From JBBQWZ01 sp038210135 (GTDB taxonomy: Bacteria; Acidobacteriota; Terriglobia; Bryobacterales; Bryobacteraceae), in assembly GCA_038210135.1 (NCBI GenBank), contig JBBQWZ010000029.1, positions 20,260 to 84,259 of the forward strand: a stretch of DNA of 64,000 nt, in the 5' to 3' direction. The position numbers and the translations under genes were made by a program. The notes beneath the pieces were generated by a model that was given only the letters and a program-made list of their open reading frames with translations, made no database searches and was not told where the DNA came from. Every line of letters begins with the position of its first letter. Position 1 is the stretch's first letter. Positions 1 to 8,933 of this stretch are shown in pieces.

Positions 1-972
1 AAGGTGGCGCACCCACTTTCCATGGATCAGCAAACTTCCCGCCACCAGCACCGGATGCGGAATCGTCGTGCAGCAGCGCGCGCACATCTCGATTTCGCCG
101 GCGCGCCCCGCCGTATGCAGGCGCCGCAACTCGCGCATGCTCGCGGAATTCATGATCTCCGTGAGCGGCTGCTCGCCGATCCGGCCAATCGGCTTCCCAT
201 CCAGGTTGTAACTCTGGCAGCACGGATACACGTCGCCGTTGTGCTTCACGTACATCGGACCGCGCCACAGATAGTGGCATGGATATTTCCAGTCCGACGC
301 CGGGTGCCCTGTCGAAGCGTCGAGAACGTTCGTCTCGTCCGACTTGATCCGTATTAGATCCACGCCCGGCACGCCGCGCCAGAATCGCTCGAACTCCGCG
401 ACTTCGTTCCAGTTCCGCTCCATGCGGACCATCTGAATTACCACCTGCAGCTTCGACCCTCGCTCGTGCTTCCGCTTGCAGAATCGAACGAAATTATCGC
501 GGACCCGCTCGAACTTCGCGCCTTTTCTATAGAACTCGAAAGACTCCTTCGTCGCTCCGTCGAAACTGAGCGTGATGTGCGCGAGCGGAGAATCCAGAAT
601 CTGGTCGGCGGCTTTTTCATCCAGCAAGACGCCATTCGTCGACAACAGCGTCGAGACGCCATGCGTTTCGCAGAATGCAATGCGATCGAAAATCGCCCGG
701 TCGAGAAGCGGCTCGCCCAGGCCAATCAGCATCATATGCTCCCCCGTCGAGCCGGATTCGCGCACCAGTTGCTCAAAAACAGCATCCGGCATATCTTCTT
801 TAGGCTGCTCGTGCGTTTCCCGCGGGCACATCGGACAGTACAAATTGCACTTCGCCGTGGTCTCGACGATGTACTCGACGGGCAATGCGGGCACACGCTC
901 GCTGTGCGCAAGGTACGACCACAGGAGTTTCGTTCGATTCCAGGCCCGCATGGAGGGAACTTCCTCTTTCAT
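1..972 (-). CDS. Radical SAM/SPASM domain protein (3' end beyond window)
   Basis: This frame is open from an ATG at 972 to the window edge (324 codons), so the C-terminus is missing. The radical SAM cluster motif is CNLYCPMC (C42, C46, C49), which binds the 4Fe-4S cluster that cleaves S-adenosylmethionine. A glycine-rich stretch (LIGLGEPLLD) and a Cys-rich C-terminal part (PCHYLW, CC in VYPCCQ, CARCC) suggest a SPASM/twitch auxiliary-cluster domain. Such enzymes modify peptides or small molecules; the substrate cannot be read here. An alternative start is M8. It is divergent from the photolyase with only 37 bp between the two starts, so the promoters must overlap. Confidence 0.85.
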   Translation of the reverse strand, partial: MKEEVPSMRAWNRTKLLWSYLAHSERVPALPVEYIVETTAKCNLYCPMCPRETHEQPKEDMPDAVFEQLVRESGSTGEHMMLIGLGEPLLDRAIFDRIAFCETHGVSTLLSTNGVLLDEKAADQILDSPLAHITLSFDGATKESFEFYRKGAKFERVRDNFVRFCKRKHERGSKLQVVIQMVRMERNWNEVAEFERFWRGVPGVDLIRIKSDETNVLDASTGHPASDWKYPCHYLWRGPMYVKHNGDVYPCCQSYNLDGKPIGRIGEQPLTEIMNSASMRELRRLHTAGRAGEIEMCARCCTTIPHPVLVAGSLLIHGKWVRHL

Positions 973-1009
973 TGTAGCTTTAGGGCTCGCCGGAGCATCC
1001 TTTCTTTGA

Positions 1010-2413
1010 ATGCATGAGCGCGTGAAGTCGTTGAACGATGCGGTACCCAGGCAGGATGGAGAGTACGTACTGTATTGGTCGCAAATGAACCGGCGCGTCG
1101 AATCCAACCACGGCCTGAACTACGCCATCGAAATTGCCAATCAACAAAACCTCCCGATTTTGTTTTATGAAGGGCTTACCTGCGCGTACCCGTTTGCGAA
1201 CGACCGTTTTCATACGTTCGTTCTCGAAGGCGTTCCCGAAACCGCCCGCCGCCTGAATCGCCTCGGCGTCGGTTACGTTTTCTACCCACGCAAAACGACG
1301 AAGGACCCCAACGACGTCCTCTATCAACTCGCTAAGCGCGCCTACGCCCTCGTCACCGACGACTACCCGACCTTCATCGCACGCCAGCACAACGCATCCG
1401 TTCCCGCCAAGCTAGACATCCCGTACTTCGCCGTGGACTCGAGCTGCGTCGTGCCCATGAACCGTTTCGAGAAACGCGAGTACGCCGCCTACACCATCCG
1501 CCCCAAGATCAAGCGGCTTCTGCCCGATTATCTGAAAGGCATTCCAGTCAATCGCCCGAAACGCAAATGGAGCAGTCCTGTTCCGGGGGTCCACGTCGCC
1601 GTCACCGCCGAAAGCATCCCCGCCCTGGTAGCATCCTGCGAAATCGATCACAGCGTCAAACCCTCGCTCACCTTTCACGGCGGACGCCTCGCCGCCGAAA
1701 GCAGCCTCGGACACTTTCTTGCCAAAAATCTCCGCCGCTATGCGAACAGCCGCAACGAACCGAGCGAACACGCCACCAGCGGCATGAGCACCTACCTCCA
1801 CTTCGGCCACATTTCCGCGCTCGAACTTGCCGTCGCCGTCCGCGACTACGCCGTCGAACAAAAGCTGATGTCCGAAGAGTATCTCGAAGAGTTGATCGTC
1901 CGGCGCGAACTCGCCTTCAACTTCGCCCGCTTCACCGACAACTACGATTCGCTCCACGCGCTGCCCGAATGGGCCCAGATCACGCTCGCCAAGCACGACG
2001 GCGACGCGCGCGATTCTGTCTACACGCGCGAGCAATTTGAAGCCGCCGAAACCCACGACACTCTGTGGAACGCCACCCAGCGCGAACTCCTGCTGCGCGG
2101 CGTCATCCACGGCTACTACCGCATGTACTGGGGCAAGAAGATCATCGAATGGAGCGCCACTCACGCCGACGCGCTCGACACCATGCTCTACCTGCATGAC
2201 CGCTACGCCATCGATGGCCGCGATCCCAACACCTATACGAACGTCCTCTGGTGCTTTGGCCTCCACGACCGCCCCTGGGGGGAGCGCCCCATCTTCGGCA
2301 TGATCCGCTTCATGGGCCTCGAGGGCATGAAGCGCAAGACCAACGTCGAAGCCTACCTCCGCGAAATTGACTACCTGGAGCGCACCGGCAAAGACCCGTT
2401 CCGCATTACCTGA
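1010..2413 (+). CDS. phr: Class II CPD deoxyribodipyrimidine photolyase
   Basis: This is a light-driven repair flavoenzyme that splits UV-induced cyclobutane pyrimidine dimers. At 467 aa it has the normal length for the class. The class II signature is clear near the C-terminus: RGVIHGYYRMYWGKKIIEW, then DRYAIDGRDPNTYTNVLW and HDRPWGERPIFGMIRFM, which form the FAD-binding helical domain. The N-terminal half is the antenna Rossmann domain (VLYWSQMNRRVESNHGL). The next gene begins 18 bp downstream, so co-transcription is likely. No light- or SOS-type operator was recognised. Confidence 0.93.
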   Translation: MHERVKSLNDAVPRQDGEYVLYWSQMNRRVESNHGLNYAIEIANQQNLPILFYEGLTCAYPFANDRFHTFVLEGVPETARRLNRLGVGYVFYPRKTTKDPNDVLYQLAKRAYALVTDDYPTFIARQHNASVPAKLDIPYFAVDSSCVVPMNRFEKREYAAYTIRPKIKRLLPDYLKGIPVNRPKRKWSSPVPGVHVAVTAESIPALVASCEIDHSVKPSLTFHGGRLAAESSLGHFLAKNLRRYANSRNEPSEHATSGMSTYLHFGHISALELAVAVRDYAVEQKLMSEEYLEELIVRRELAFNFARFTDNYDSLHALPEWAQITLAKHDGDARDSVYTREQFEAAETHDTLWNATQRELLLRGVIHGYYRMYWGKKIIEWSATHADALDTMLYLHDRYAIDGRDPNTYTNVLWCFGLHDRPWGERPIFGMIRFMGLEGMKRKTNVEAYLREIDYLERTGKDPFRIT

Positions 2414-2431
2414 CGCGCGGAACAGCGTAGA

Positions 2432-3331
2432 ATGGGCCTCGGAAGCATGCACATCACTCTCACCGGCGCGACGGGATTTGTCGGCCAGGCCCTGATCGCC
2501 CGATTGCAGGCCGCCGGACATACGCTCCATTTACTGGCGCGAAAGCCTCACCCAGAGGTCGCCTCTACCGTCTGGGATTCCTCAAAAGCAGTCCCTGCAG
2601 CAGCGCTCGCCGGCGCCGACGCTGTCATCAACCTCGCCGGCGAGCCGGTTTCCCAGCGCTGGAATGCCGCCGTCAAAGAACGCATCCGCAACACCAGGAT
2701 CGAAGGCACGCGCCACCTGGTTGAAGCCATCGGCCGGATGGCGAACAAGCCGCAAGTGTTGGTTTCCGCCTCCGCCGTCGGCTACTACGGATCGCGCGGT
2801 GATGAAATCCTGACTGAAGTTTCGAAACCCGCCAACGATTTCCTCGCCGAAGTGTGTATCGAATGGGAACGCGAAGCTCTGCGCGCCGAAACGCTAGGCG
2901 TTCGCGTGGTGCTTCCCCGCATCGGCCTTGTTCTTGGAAACGGCGGAGCGCTCGGGAAAATGCTGCCCGCCTTCAAAGCCGGTGTCGGCGGAACGCTCGG
3001 CCCAGGCACCCAGTGGATGCCCTGGATCCATCTCGACGACCTGGTCGGCATCATAGAATACTCGCTGAGCACGGCCAAAGCGAAGGGTCCCCTCAATGCA
3101 TCGAGCCCCAACCCGGTTCAAAATACCGAGTTCACCAAACAGCTCGCGAAAGCTGTCCGCCGCTGGGCTCTGTTCCCGGTTCCCGAATTCGCGCTGAAGC
3201 TGTTGTTTGGCGAAATGGCCGCCATCGTTCTCGCCAGTCAGCGTGTGGTTCCCGAAGCCACCGAAAAAACCGGCTTCCCCTATCAGTTCCCGCAACTGCC
3301 GGATGCGCTCCGTGCGGTCCTCTCCAAATGA
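2432..3331 (+). CDS. TIGR01777-family NAD-dependent epimerase (YfcH/SulA-like)
   Basis: This is an atypical short-chain dehydrogenase/epimerase. The Rossmann glycine motif GATGFVG is next to the N-terminus, followed by a C-terminal DUF1731-like tail (FPYQFPQLPDALR). The motif SAVGYYGSRGDE holds the YxxxK-type tyrosine region of this subfamily. The substrate is unknown. The start at 2432 has GGAA 9 bp upstream; ATG 2447 (MHITLTGATG) is an alternative that fits family N-termini but has poor ribosome-binding spacing. The stop codon overlaps the ATG of the next gene (ATGA), which suggests translational coupling. Confidence 0.85.
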   Translation: MGLGSMHITLTGATGFVGQALIARLQAAGHTLHLLARKPHPEVASTVWDSSKAVPAAALAGADAVINLAGEPVSQRWNAAVKERIRNTRIEGTRHLVEAIGRMANKPQVLVSASAVGYYGSRGDEILTEVSKPANDFLAEVCIEWEREALRAETLGVRVVLPRIGLVLGNGGALGKMLPAFKAGVGGTLGPGTQWMPWIHLDDLVGIIEYSLSTAKAKGPLNASSPNPVQNTEFTKQLAKAVRRWALFPVPEFALKLLFGEMAAIVLASQRVVPEATEKTGFPYQFPQLPDALRAVLSK

Positions 3332-4863
3332 AAATCCTCCAGCGCCTCAGCGCGCTTATTCTACTGCTTCCGCTTGTCACGCTTGCCGAAACCCGCGAAA
3401 TCTCCCGCACCGTTCTCCACGACAAGATCGCCGGAGGCTGGGCCGGCCAGATGATCGGCGTCAGCTTTGGAGCTCCCACTGAATTCCGCTCCAACGGCAA
3501 GATCAACGAGAGCGAACTTCCCAAGTGGACGCCCGACCGCGTTTCGAATTCGCTCCAGCAGGACGATCTCTATGTGGATATGACCTTCGCCAAGGTCATC
3601 GACGAAAAAGGTCTCCACGCCACCAGCGAAGATTTCGGAGCCATGCTTAAAGCCGCGGGCTACCAGTTGTGGCACGCGAATCTCGCGGCTCGCCGGAACC
3701 TCCGCCGCGGTATCTCCGCCAAATTATCGGGAAGCCCCAAGCACAACGTCCACGCCAACGACATCGACTTCCAAATCGAAGCCGACTTCATCGGTCTCAT
3801 GTCGCCCGGCATGCCGCAAGCTTCGAACCGCATCGCCGAGGAAGCCGGCCGCGTCATGAACTCCGGCGACGGCCTCTACGGCGGCATGTTTATTTCCTGT
3901 ATGTACGCCGCGGCATTCTTCGAAAAAGATCCGCGCAAAGTCGTTGAAGCCGGCCTGCAATGCATCCCCGCGCAAAGCCCCTACGCGCGGCTCGTGAGCG
4001 ACGTCCTCACTTGGCAGACCCAGAATCCGAAGGACTGGCGTAAAGTCTGGCAGCTGATCGAAGACAAGTGGGACAAGAACGAACCCTGTCCCGAAGGCGC
4101 GCTGCTGCCCTTCAACATCGACGCCAAGTTGAACGGCGGCTACGTCGTCCTGGCGCTGTTATTCGGCGAATCCGATTTCGGCAAGACCATTGAGATCGCC
4201 ACCCGCGCCGGCCAGGACTCGGATTGCAACCCGGCCAGCGCCGGCGGAATCCTTGGCGTCATCCTCGGCTACAAGGCCATTCCGGAAATCTGGAAAAGCG
4301 GCATCCCCGCCATCGCCGACAAGAAATTCGACTTCACCGATTTCACCTTCGACACCATTGTCGCATCGACCGAAAAACGCGCCGAAGCCTTGGTAAAAGA
4401 CAACGGTGGACGCGCTGATAGCGAAATGCTGTTCGTCAAAACGCAGAAGCCTAAAGCGCCCAAGCTCGAAATCTGGGACAACTACGGAACGCCTTCCGAA
4501 CGCATCGCCGCCAACGATCGCCGCTGGAAATTCTCCGGCCCCTGGAACGACCAGCGCTATGGCAAACAGTCCGCCCGTTTCGGAGCCGACGCCGAAGTGA
4601 AGTTCAAAGGCACCGGAGCCATCGTCGTCGGCGGCCTCTACACCAACGGCGGCAAAATCGAAATCCTGCTCGACGGAAAACTGGATTCCGCATCCGACGC
4701 TTTCTCCGACGATCTCGGCAACAAGAGCCACGAAGCCCTTTGGCACAAATTCGGCCTGAAAAACGGCGAGCACACCGTCCGAGTCGTAGTGAAGGGCGAA
4801 CCCTTCGGCAAGTCCACCGGCTCTCTGGTATCGATCGAAGACCTCATCGTCTTCCGCCCGTAG
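3328..4863 (+). CDS. Exported ADP-ribosylglycohydrolase-family protein
   Basis: A 511-aa protein starting at the ATG that overlaps the epimerase stop, which removes a longer in-frame extension. It has a signal peptide (MKILQRLSALILLLPLVTLA). The ARH fold shows HDKIAGGWAGQMIG, an acidic pair in QQDDLYVDMTFA (D79-D80) and the second metal motif GQDSDCNPASAGGILG near residue 295, both expected to coordinate the binuclear Mg centre. The last ~120 residues look like a beta-sandwich (GTGAIVVGGLYTNGGKIEIL), possibly carbohydrate-binding. Family members remove ADP-ribose or cleave related glycosidic bonds. The signal peptide argues for an extracytoplasmic substrate rather than reversal of cytoplasmic ADP-ribosylation; that is inference. 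Confidence 0.85.
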   Translation: MKILQRLSALILLLPLVTLAETREISRTVLHDKIAGGWAGQMIGVSFGAPTEFRSNGKINESELPKWTPDRVSNSLQQDDLYVDMTFAKVIDEKGLHATSEDFGAMLKAAGYQLWHANLAARRNLRRGISAKLSGSPKHNVHANDIDFQIEADFIGLMSPGMPQASNRIAEEAGRVMNSGDGLYGGMFISCMYAAAFFEKDPRKVVEAGLQCIPAQSPYARLVSDVLTWQTQNPKDWRKVWQLIEDKWDKNEPCPEGALLPFNIDAKLNGGYVVLALLFGESDFGKTIEIATRAGQDSDCNPASAGGILGVILGYKAIPEIWKSGIPAIADKKFDFTDFTFDTIVASTEKRAEALVKDNGGRADSEMLFVKTQKPKAPKLEIWDNYGTPSERIAANDRRWKFSGPWNDQRYGKQSARFGADAEVKFKGTGAIVVGGLYTNGGKIEILLDGKLDSASDAFSDDLGNKSHEALWHKFGLKNGEHTVRVVVKGEPFGKSTGSLVSIEDLIVFRP

Positions 4864-4957
4864 AAGGCCCATCTGATTGAACCAGAGTCGACACTAGAGT
4901 GATCATGTCGAACTTTACCGGCATCCATGCGAGCTATCATCGCCGATTCGATGCCCA

Positions 4958-5176
4958 TCAAACGTAGATGCCGTGAACGATACGGTCTAACTCAGCGTCA
5001 ACAGTTTCCCAGTTCCCCAACCCCAACAATGCGTGAGGAACTGCATGATCGAGTGCAGCGCACTCGGAATGGAGTCACCTCTTCGCCTCCTCATCCGAAC
5101 CGAAAGTGCGCACCGCGTGTATAGTCACTCGATTCGTCGCGTCTAGCGGAATATCAACCTCCCGCTCTCGCTTCAT
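4958..5176 (-). pseudogene. Broken MbcA/ParS-type (DUF2384) antitoxin remnant
   Basis: One reading frame of 73 codons runs from ATG 5176 to TGA 4958 and is interrupted by a single in-frame TGA at 5075-5077. Across the stop it reads TFGSDEEAKR, stop, LHSECAALDHAVPHALLGL, and it ends in AELDRIVHGIYV. This follows the toxin-binding domain of MbcA/ParS/Xre antitoxins (FGxxxxAxxWLxxxxxALxxxxPxxLL...LxRIxHGxY), and the stop falls where the family has Trp (TGG to TGA). No RES-type toxin follows. The other 100 or so bases between 4864 and 5180 hold nothing recognised. Family assignment is by pattern only. Confidence 0.55.
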
Positions 5177-5180
5177 GTCA

Positions 5181-6545
5181 CTATTCCTTCGGAGCGATCC
5201 CCAGCGTCTTCATCTTGCGGTACAAATTGCTGCGCTCCAACCCCAGCATCTCCGCGGTCCGCGTGACGTTGCCCTTGGCCTCATCCAGCTTCTTCAAAAT
5301 ATAATCCCGCTCCGCTGCCTCGCGAACCTCCGCCAGACTCCCGAACGCTTCCGCCGGCGGCAGAAACACATTCCTCCGCGCTGGATTCAGCGGAATGTGC
5401 CGCGCATCGATCCGCGTCTGCGGATTCATGATCACGATCCGCTCCATCAGATTCCGCAATTCCCGCACGTTCCCCGGCCACGGATACTCCTGCAACACGC
5501 GATACGCCTCGGCCGTAATCTCTTTCGGCTTCCGTCCATACGACGTCGTGAAGTCCTTTACGAAATGATCCGCCAACAGCGGAATATCCTCCAATCGCTC
5601 GCGCAGCGGAGGAACATAAAACGGAATGACGTTGAGCCGGTAAAAGAGATCCTCGCGGAAATTGCCCCGCCCGATCTCTTCTTCCAAATTCTTGTTGGTC
5701 GCCGCAACCACCCGCGCGTCCACGCGGATCGACTCCTCCGCTCCCACCGGCTCGAACTTGCCCTCGTCGAGCGAACGCAGCACCTTTGCCTGCGTCTTCA
5801 AGCTCATGTCGCCGACCTCGTCGAGAAACAGCGTTCCCCCATCGGCCTTTTGCAGTTTGCCGATCTTCGCCTGCGACGCGCCTGGAAACACTCCCGCGTG
5901 ATGCCCGAACAATTCGCTCTCAATCAATTCTTCCGGAATCGCCGCGCAGTTCACCTCGACGAACGCCTCCGTCGCGCGCGCGCTCGACGCATGGATCGCA
6001 TGCGCCACCAATTCCTTGCCCGTGCCGCTCTCGCCGTAAATCAGAACTCGCCCGTTGGTCGATGCCATCAGCACCAGTTGCTGCCGCAGAGCTTTCATCG
6101 GAACGCTATCGCCAATGATTTCGGGCTTCCGCCGATCCCCGTCCTTCAGCCTCTGCAGTTCCAATTCGAGCCGCCGCTGCTCGAACGCATTCTTCACGAC
6201 AACCGTAACCTTCTCGATCGTCAACGGCTTTTCAAGAAAATCGAACGCCCCCAGCTTGGTCGCCTTCACCGCTGTCTCAATCGTCCCGTGGCCCGAGATG
6301 ATTACGACTTCCGGCCGGTCGCCGAACGGAATTTCCTGAATGCGGTTCAGCGTTTCAAGGCCGTCCATGCCCGGCAGCCACACGTCCAGCAGTACGACAT
6401 CATATGTATTGCGCGCCAACTCCTCGAGGCACTGTTCGCCGCTCTCGACGGTTTGGCAAACCAGACCCTCATCCTCCAGCACGCCGCGCAGGGACGCACG
6501 AATGCCCGGTTCGTCGTCCACCACAAGAATGCGAGGTTGTTTCAT
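5181..6545 (-). CDS. ntrX: NtrX-like sigma-54-type response regulator with altered GAFTGA
   Basis: 454 aa, starting at MKQPRILVVDDEPG; the open frame upstream of this is ordinary non-coding sequence with repeats. Domains: receiver (1-115, phosphoacceptor D54, acidic pair D10/D11), AAA+ ATPase (Walker A GESGTGKE 171-178, Walker B GGTLFLDEVGD), and a C-terminal Fis-type helix-turn-helix (GNVTRTAEMLGLERSNLYRK). The sigma-54 contact loop, normally GAFTGA, reads GVFPGA (218-223), so the critical Thr is missing; it may not activate sigma-54 promoters in the canonical way. It lies 102 bp downstream of the ntrY-like kinase on the same strand, and together they form the usual NtrYX pair. Confidence 0.88.
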   Translation of the reverse strand: MKQPRILVVDDEPGIRASLRGVLEDEGLVCQTVESGEQCLEELARNTYDVVLLDVWLPGMDGLETLNRIQEIPFGDRPEVVIISGHGTIETAVKATKLGAFDFLEKPLTIEKVTVVVKNAFEQRRLELELQRLKDGDRRKPEIIGDSVPMKALRQQLVLMASTNGRVLIYGESGTGKELVAHAIHASSARATEAFVEVNCAAIPEELIESELFGHHAGVFPGASQAKIGKLQKADGGTLFLDEVGDMSLKTQAKVLRSLDEGKFEPVGAEESIRVDARVVAATNKNLEEEIGRGNFREDLFYRLNVIPFYVPPLRERLEDIPLLADHFVKDFTTSYGRKPKEITAEAYRVLQEYPWPGNVRELRNLMERIVIMNPQTRIDARHIPLNPARRNVFLPPAEAFGSLAEVREAAERDYILKKLDEAKGNVTRTAEMLGLERSNLYRKMKTLGIAPKE

Positions 6546-6589
6546 AAGGAGATGACTGCGGCTACTTTGAGGATACCCGGCCCAAGTGT

Positions 6590-6608
6590 CATAGGCCTCC
6601 GGCCTGTG
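6590..6608 (+). repeat. Dispersed palindromic repeat, copy 1
   Basis: The 19-bp sequence CATAGGCCTCCGGCCTGTG has a hairpin core AGGCC-TCC-GGCCT. It is identical at 54666-54684 and, reversed, at 58297-58315. This copy lies between ntrX-like and ntrY-like genes. Confidence 0.6.
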
Positions 6609-6617
6609 ACCCAGTAG

Positions 6618-6636
6618 CATAGGCCGCCGGCCTGAG
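6618..6636 (+). repeat. Dispersed palindromic repeat, variant copy 2
   Basis: CATAGGCCGCCGGCCTGAG keeps the AGGCC/GGCCT arms with two changes relative to copy 1, and lies 9 bp after it. The tandem spacing is like REP-type units. Confidence 0.5.
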
Positions 6637-6647
6637 CCCAACCATAC

Positions 6648-8741
6648 CTAAACCCGGACTTCGGCTTCGGCCATCACCAGCGCCGGAATCTCCACCAGGA
6701 ATCGAGCCCCCGATGGCCGGTTGTCCTCGACCCGAATGCTCGCGCCGTGTTCGGCCAAAATGTGGCTAACAATCGCCAGGCCCAAACCCGTGCCGCGATT
6801 CTTCGTCGAAAAGTAGGGCAGGAACAGCTTTTCCTTATCGGACGCGGAAACGCCGGACCCTGAATCCGCCACCACCAACTCCACCGTATCCGGCCCGGAC
6901 GCGTACGTCGCCACCAGCAAATTGCGGACCGGCATGTCGTGCATCGCCTCCGCCGCATTATCGACGAGGTTCACGACGACCCGCTTAATCTGCTCCGGGT
7001 CCACCTGCACCAACGGAAGATTCGGCGCAAGGTCCAATCGCAAATTGATTTTCACCAGACGGTCCGCGAACACGTCGATGCCGTTCCGGACAATCTCGTT
7101 CAAGTCGCAAGGCACAGGTTGTGCTGCCGGAAACCGCGAGAATCGCGAGAACTCATCCGCCAAGTTTTTCACTGATTCCACTTCCCGCGAAATCGTCGCC
7201 GCGCATTCCGAAATCACACGTTGCCCTTCGACCGTGCCCAATCCACCGCGCTGCAATTGCCGCGCGATCCGTTCCGCCGACAGCGCAATCGGCGTCAACG
7301 GATTCTTCAACTCATGCGCGATCCGCCTCGCGACTTCATGCCACGCCTCGGCCTTTTGCGCCCGCAGCAATTCGCTCGTGTCTTCGAGCACCAACACGAA
7401 CCCAGGCTTGGTGCCCCCCGCCGCCGACGCCGGCAGCGCCGACACCGTCACCGCCAGATGCAGCATCTTCTCCTCGCCCTTGATTTCGATCTGGCTGGCA
7501 GCAAGCCCCGTACGTCCGGCGCGCTTCATCAGATAGCGAATCTCTGTGATCTCCTCCGCCGGAAACAGATCCTCCATCCGCGTCGCGCGATCCAGATGCT
7601 CCTCGGAGAAGAATCCCCGGAGCGCCCGGTTGATTCGCAGAATCCGTCCGTCGGGATCGAGCGAGATCACCCCCGTCGGAATGCTTTCGAGAATGGCCTC
7701 GGTGAACCGCCGCCGGTTCTCCAGCTCTCTGCTCGACGTCTCCAGGTCGTTCGTCATTTCGTTGAACGCCCGCACCAGCGTCGCCAGCTCATCGATCGCT
7801 TTCACGTCTACGCGATGCGAAAGATTCCCCCGCCGGACCTCACCCGCCGCGCCCAACAATGCCGAAATCGGAACGCTGATCTGCCGCGCCAGGAACATCG
7901 CCACCCACGTCGAAACGAACAACACGAACATCGTGATCAACAGCAGAATCATTAAATAGATGTTGCGGAAAAATCGCCGGTTCGCCGACAACTGATCGTA
8001 CTGCTTAACTAAGTTGTCGATCTCCGCCTGCTTGGCCGCCAAGTCCACTGGCGCGGTCGCCCGCACTACGATCGTGCCCAGCGCCCGGGTTCCGGCGCGA
8101 ATCGCGGCAGTCGCTGAATACGCCTGCGGCGTTTCCCGCATCTCGCCTTTTTGCGCGGAGCACAGCTCGATGCGCTCGCCCGATTGCGCCGCCAGCGTCA
8201 GTTGTTCGATCCGGCTTTCGCGGCATCGCTGCCGGAAGAACTCCACCGCCACCGGCTCGCCGTCCGCCGCCGCTCGCGTCTCCGGCATCATCGCGATCCA
8301 GTTCGCAAGCGCCGCCGCCCGTTCCCGGATCTCGTTCTCGAATCCGCGCCCGACGTCCACCAGATTCCGCTTCACGCCATCCACCGGAGCCGCGAACCAT
8401 TTATCCAGATTTCGATTCAGAATCGCGTAGCTAAACAGGAACAGGAACACCGCCGGAAGCAGCGTCAACGCCACCGCGCCGAATACCAGTTTGCTCTTGA
8501 TCCGCGAACCCTCGCGATTGCTGTTCCGCTCGATGTACAACTTGATCCCGTTCCGGATCAGCATGAAGCCCAGGAACACCGTCAGCAGAAACACCATCAG
8601 CGAAGCAGCCCACAAGGCGTACGTCTGCTCGGGGCTGGACGGGCGGTATTCGCCGAAACTGAACGAAACCTGCCACACGATGATCGTGACCAGAATCGCC
8701 AGCAGCACGATGCCGCCACCCGAAAGAAGGCGCTGCTTCAC
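6648..8741 (-). CDS. ntrY: NtrY-like membrane sensor histidine kinase
   Basis: 697 aa. Two N-terminal membrane helices (about 8-30 and 42-62) are followed by a further hydrophobic segment near 90-110, an extracytoplasmic region, and another helix (YLMILLLITMFVLFVSTWVAMF). Then come HAMP, a PAS domain (ILESIPTGVISLDPDGRI), the H-box WHEVARRIAHELKNPLTPI, and HATPase motifs (NLVDNAAEA, DSGSGV, GTGLGLAIV). This is the NtrY layout: an integral sensor that phosphorylates NtrX, classically in nitrogen or redox/envelope responses. The start is GTG 8741, which overlaps the TGA of a start-less upstream frame (GTGA). Confidence 0.92.
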   Translation of the reverse strand: MKQRLLSGGGIVLLAILVTIIVWQVSFSFGEYRPSSPEQTYALWAASLMVFLLTVFLGFMLIRNGIKLYIERNSNREGSRIKSKLVFGAVALTLLPAVFLFLFSYAILNRNLDKWFAAPVDGVKRNLVDVGRGFENEIRERAAALANWIAMMPETRAAADGEPVAVEFFRQRCRESRIEQLTLAAQSGERIELCSAQKGEMRETPQAYSATAAIRAGTRALGTIVVRATAPVDLAAKQAEIDNLVKQYDQLSANRRFFRNIYLMILLLITMFVLFVSTWVAMFLARQISVPISALLGAAGEVRRGNLSHRVDVKAIDELATLVRAFNEMTNDLETSSRELENRRRFTEAILESIPTGVISLDPDGRILRINRALRGFFSEEHLDRATRMEDLFPAEEITEIRYLMKRAGRTGLAASQIEIKGEEKMLHLAVTVSALPASAAGGTKPGFVLVLEDTSELLRAQKAEAWHEVARRIAHELKNPLTPIALSAERIARQLQRGGLGTVEGQRVISECAATISREVESVKNLADEFSRFSRFPAAQPVPCDLNEIVRNGIDVFADRLVKINLRLDLAPNLPLVQVDPEQIKRVVVNLVDNAAEAMHDMPVRNLLVATYASGPDTVELVVADSGSGVSASDKEKLFLPYFSTKNRGTGLGLAIVSHILAEHGASIRVEDNRPSGARFLVEIPALVMAEAEVRV

Positions 8742-8933
8742 GCTTCAATTATAGGGTCGTCGGTGACTGAATCCAGGAAGGTAAAACGTGAAGTTATAAA
8801 TAGCCCGTCGTTCGGCTGAGACTCTTCCAGATAGGTTTCGTTATAAATATCCTGCAGCGGCCTGCTCGCATAAGCCCGATATGGAAGTGGCGCGACACTG
8901 TGGTCTAATGGCGTTCTGGCTGGCGCCCCTGCC

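Noticed and set aside
5106..6617. A 503-codon open frame on the plus strand
   Set aside because: It is antisense to the clear ntrX-like gene; Arg/Leu-rich composition and no domains.
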